The notes beneath the pieces are model-generated. The model made no database searches, had not been told where the DNA came from, and worked only from the letters and a program-made list of their open reading frames with translations. A stretch of 13,163 nucleotides of DNA, taken from positions 1 through 13,163 of the forward strand of contig JAFOED010000057.1 of NCBI GenBank assembly GCA_017380355.1, read 5' to 3'. Numbering within the stretch: position 1 is the first letter of the stretch; every line of letters begins with the position of its first letter. The translations under genes and the position numbers were made by a program. The DNA comes from Ruminococcus sp. (lineage in GTDB: Bacteria; Bacillota; Clostridia; Oscillospirales; Acutalibacteraceae). Shown here one piece after another: positions 13,089 to 13,163 of this stretch.

Positions 13089-13163
13089 CGTACTACCTCC
13101 TCGCACACACAAAACGACATCTGTACGTGTACATCTCTGTACACGCACATTGCGTCGTCACAA
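13085..13163 (-). CDS. 3' end of an unidentified upstream gene of the tail operon
   Basis: The frame ending in TGA at 13087-13085 is open to the window edge and gives a 25-residue C-terminal tail ending SFCVCEEVVR, with four cysteines. The stop overlaps the next start as ATGA, which is the same coupling seen in the rest of the operon. That is why this frame was chosen over the other two. Nothing can be said about function; a sheath, tube or tail-completion gene would be expected at this position. Confidence 0.5.
   Translation of the reverse strand, partial: CDDAMCVYRDVHVQMSFCVCEEVVR
13127..13144. repeat. Short perfect inverted repeat
   Basis: GTGTACA (13127-13133) and TGTACAC (13138-13144) form a 7-bp stem around a 4-base TCTC loop. 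It lies inside the partial coding frame about 40 bases upstream of the next start. It may be chance; it might also act as an RNA hairpin at the gene junction. Confidence 0.3.

Overview
The window looks like a chromosomal segment of a low-to-moderate GC Gram-positive bacterium of the class Clostridia, probably an Oscillospiraceae/Ruminococcaceae-type gut anaerobe. The reasons are the Firmicutes-style order glmU-prs-pth-mfd followed by a PrsA/SurA-like lipoprotein, a divergent pyruvate,phosphate dikinase gene, strong GGAGG ribosome-binding sites, and single-membrane secretion signals. No rRNA, tRNA, CRISPR array or insertion sequence was seen.

Left part (1-8871). The 5' end of ppdK lies on the minus strand (1-304). 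A divergent intergenic region (305-578) follows. Then come, on the plus strand: a single-domain GlmU-type uridylyltransferase (579-1331), a 141-bp imperfect palindrome (1340-1480), prs for PRPP synthase (1562-2521) with an intrinsic terminator (2532-2561), pth for peptidyl-tRNA hydrolase (2573-3184), mfd for the transcription-repair coupling factor (3225-6668), a PrsA/SurA-like lipoprotein with its own near-consensus sigma-A promoter (6806-7969), and an unrecognised secreted or membrane-anchored protein with a Pro/Thr/Asp-rich ectodomain and a basic cytoplasmic tail (8018-8833). A strong hairpin terminator at 8841-8871 ends this rightward block.

Right part (8886-13163). A tightly packed leftward operon encodes the baseplate half of a contractile phage-tail-like particle. 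In transcription order it holds: the 3' end of an unidentified gene, a 124-aa beta-rich protein, a 54-aa protein, a LysM protein (XkdP-like), a hub (XkdQ/gpD-like), a small gpV/gp45-like spike, a gp25-like wedge protein (XkdS/DUF2634), baseplate J (XkdT), and a YmfQ/XkdU (gpI-like) protein. Every gene overlaps or abuts the next, which implies translational coupling. The operon stops right after the YmfQ-like gene, against the terminator of the housekeeping block. No tail fibre, fibre chaperone, holin, endolysin, integrase or attachment site is visible. In the window, neither gene directly upstream of the LysM gene is a tape-measure protein; a small gene pair sits there instead.

The most interesting possibility is that this is a domesticated contractile injection particle or tailocin rather than an ordinary prophage. 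That depends on what lies beyond 13163, which cannot be seen here. Secondary points of interest are the GlmU lacking its acetyltransferase half, the large palindrome between it and prs, and the intrinsic terminator inside the prs-pth-mfd cluster.
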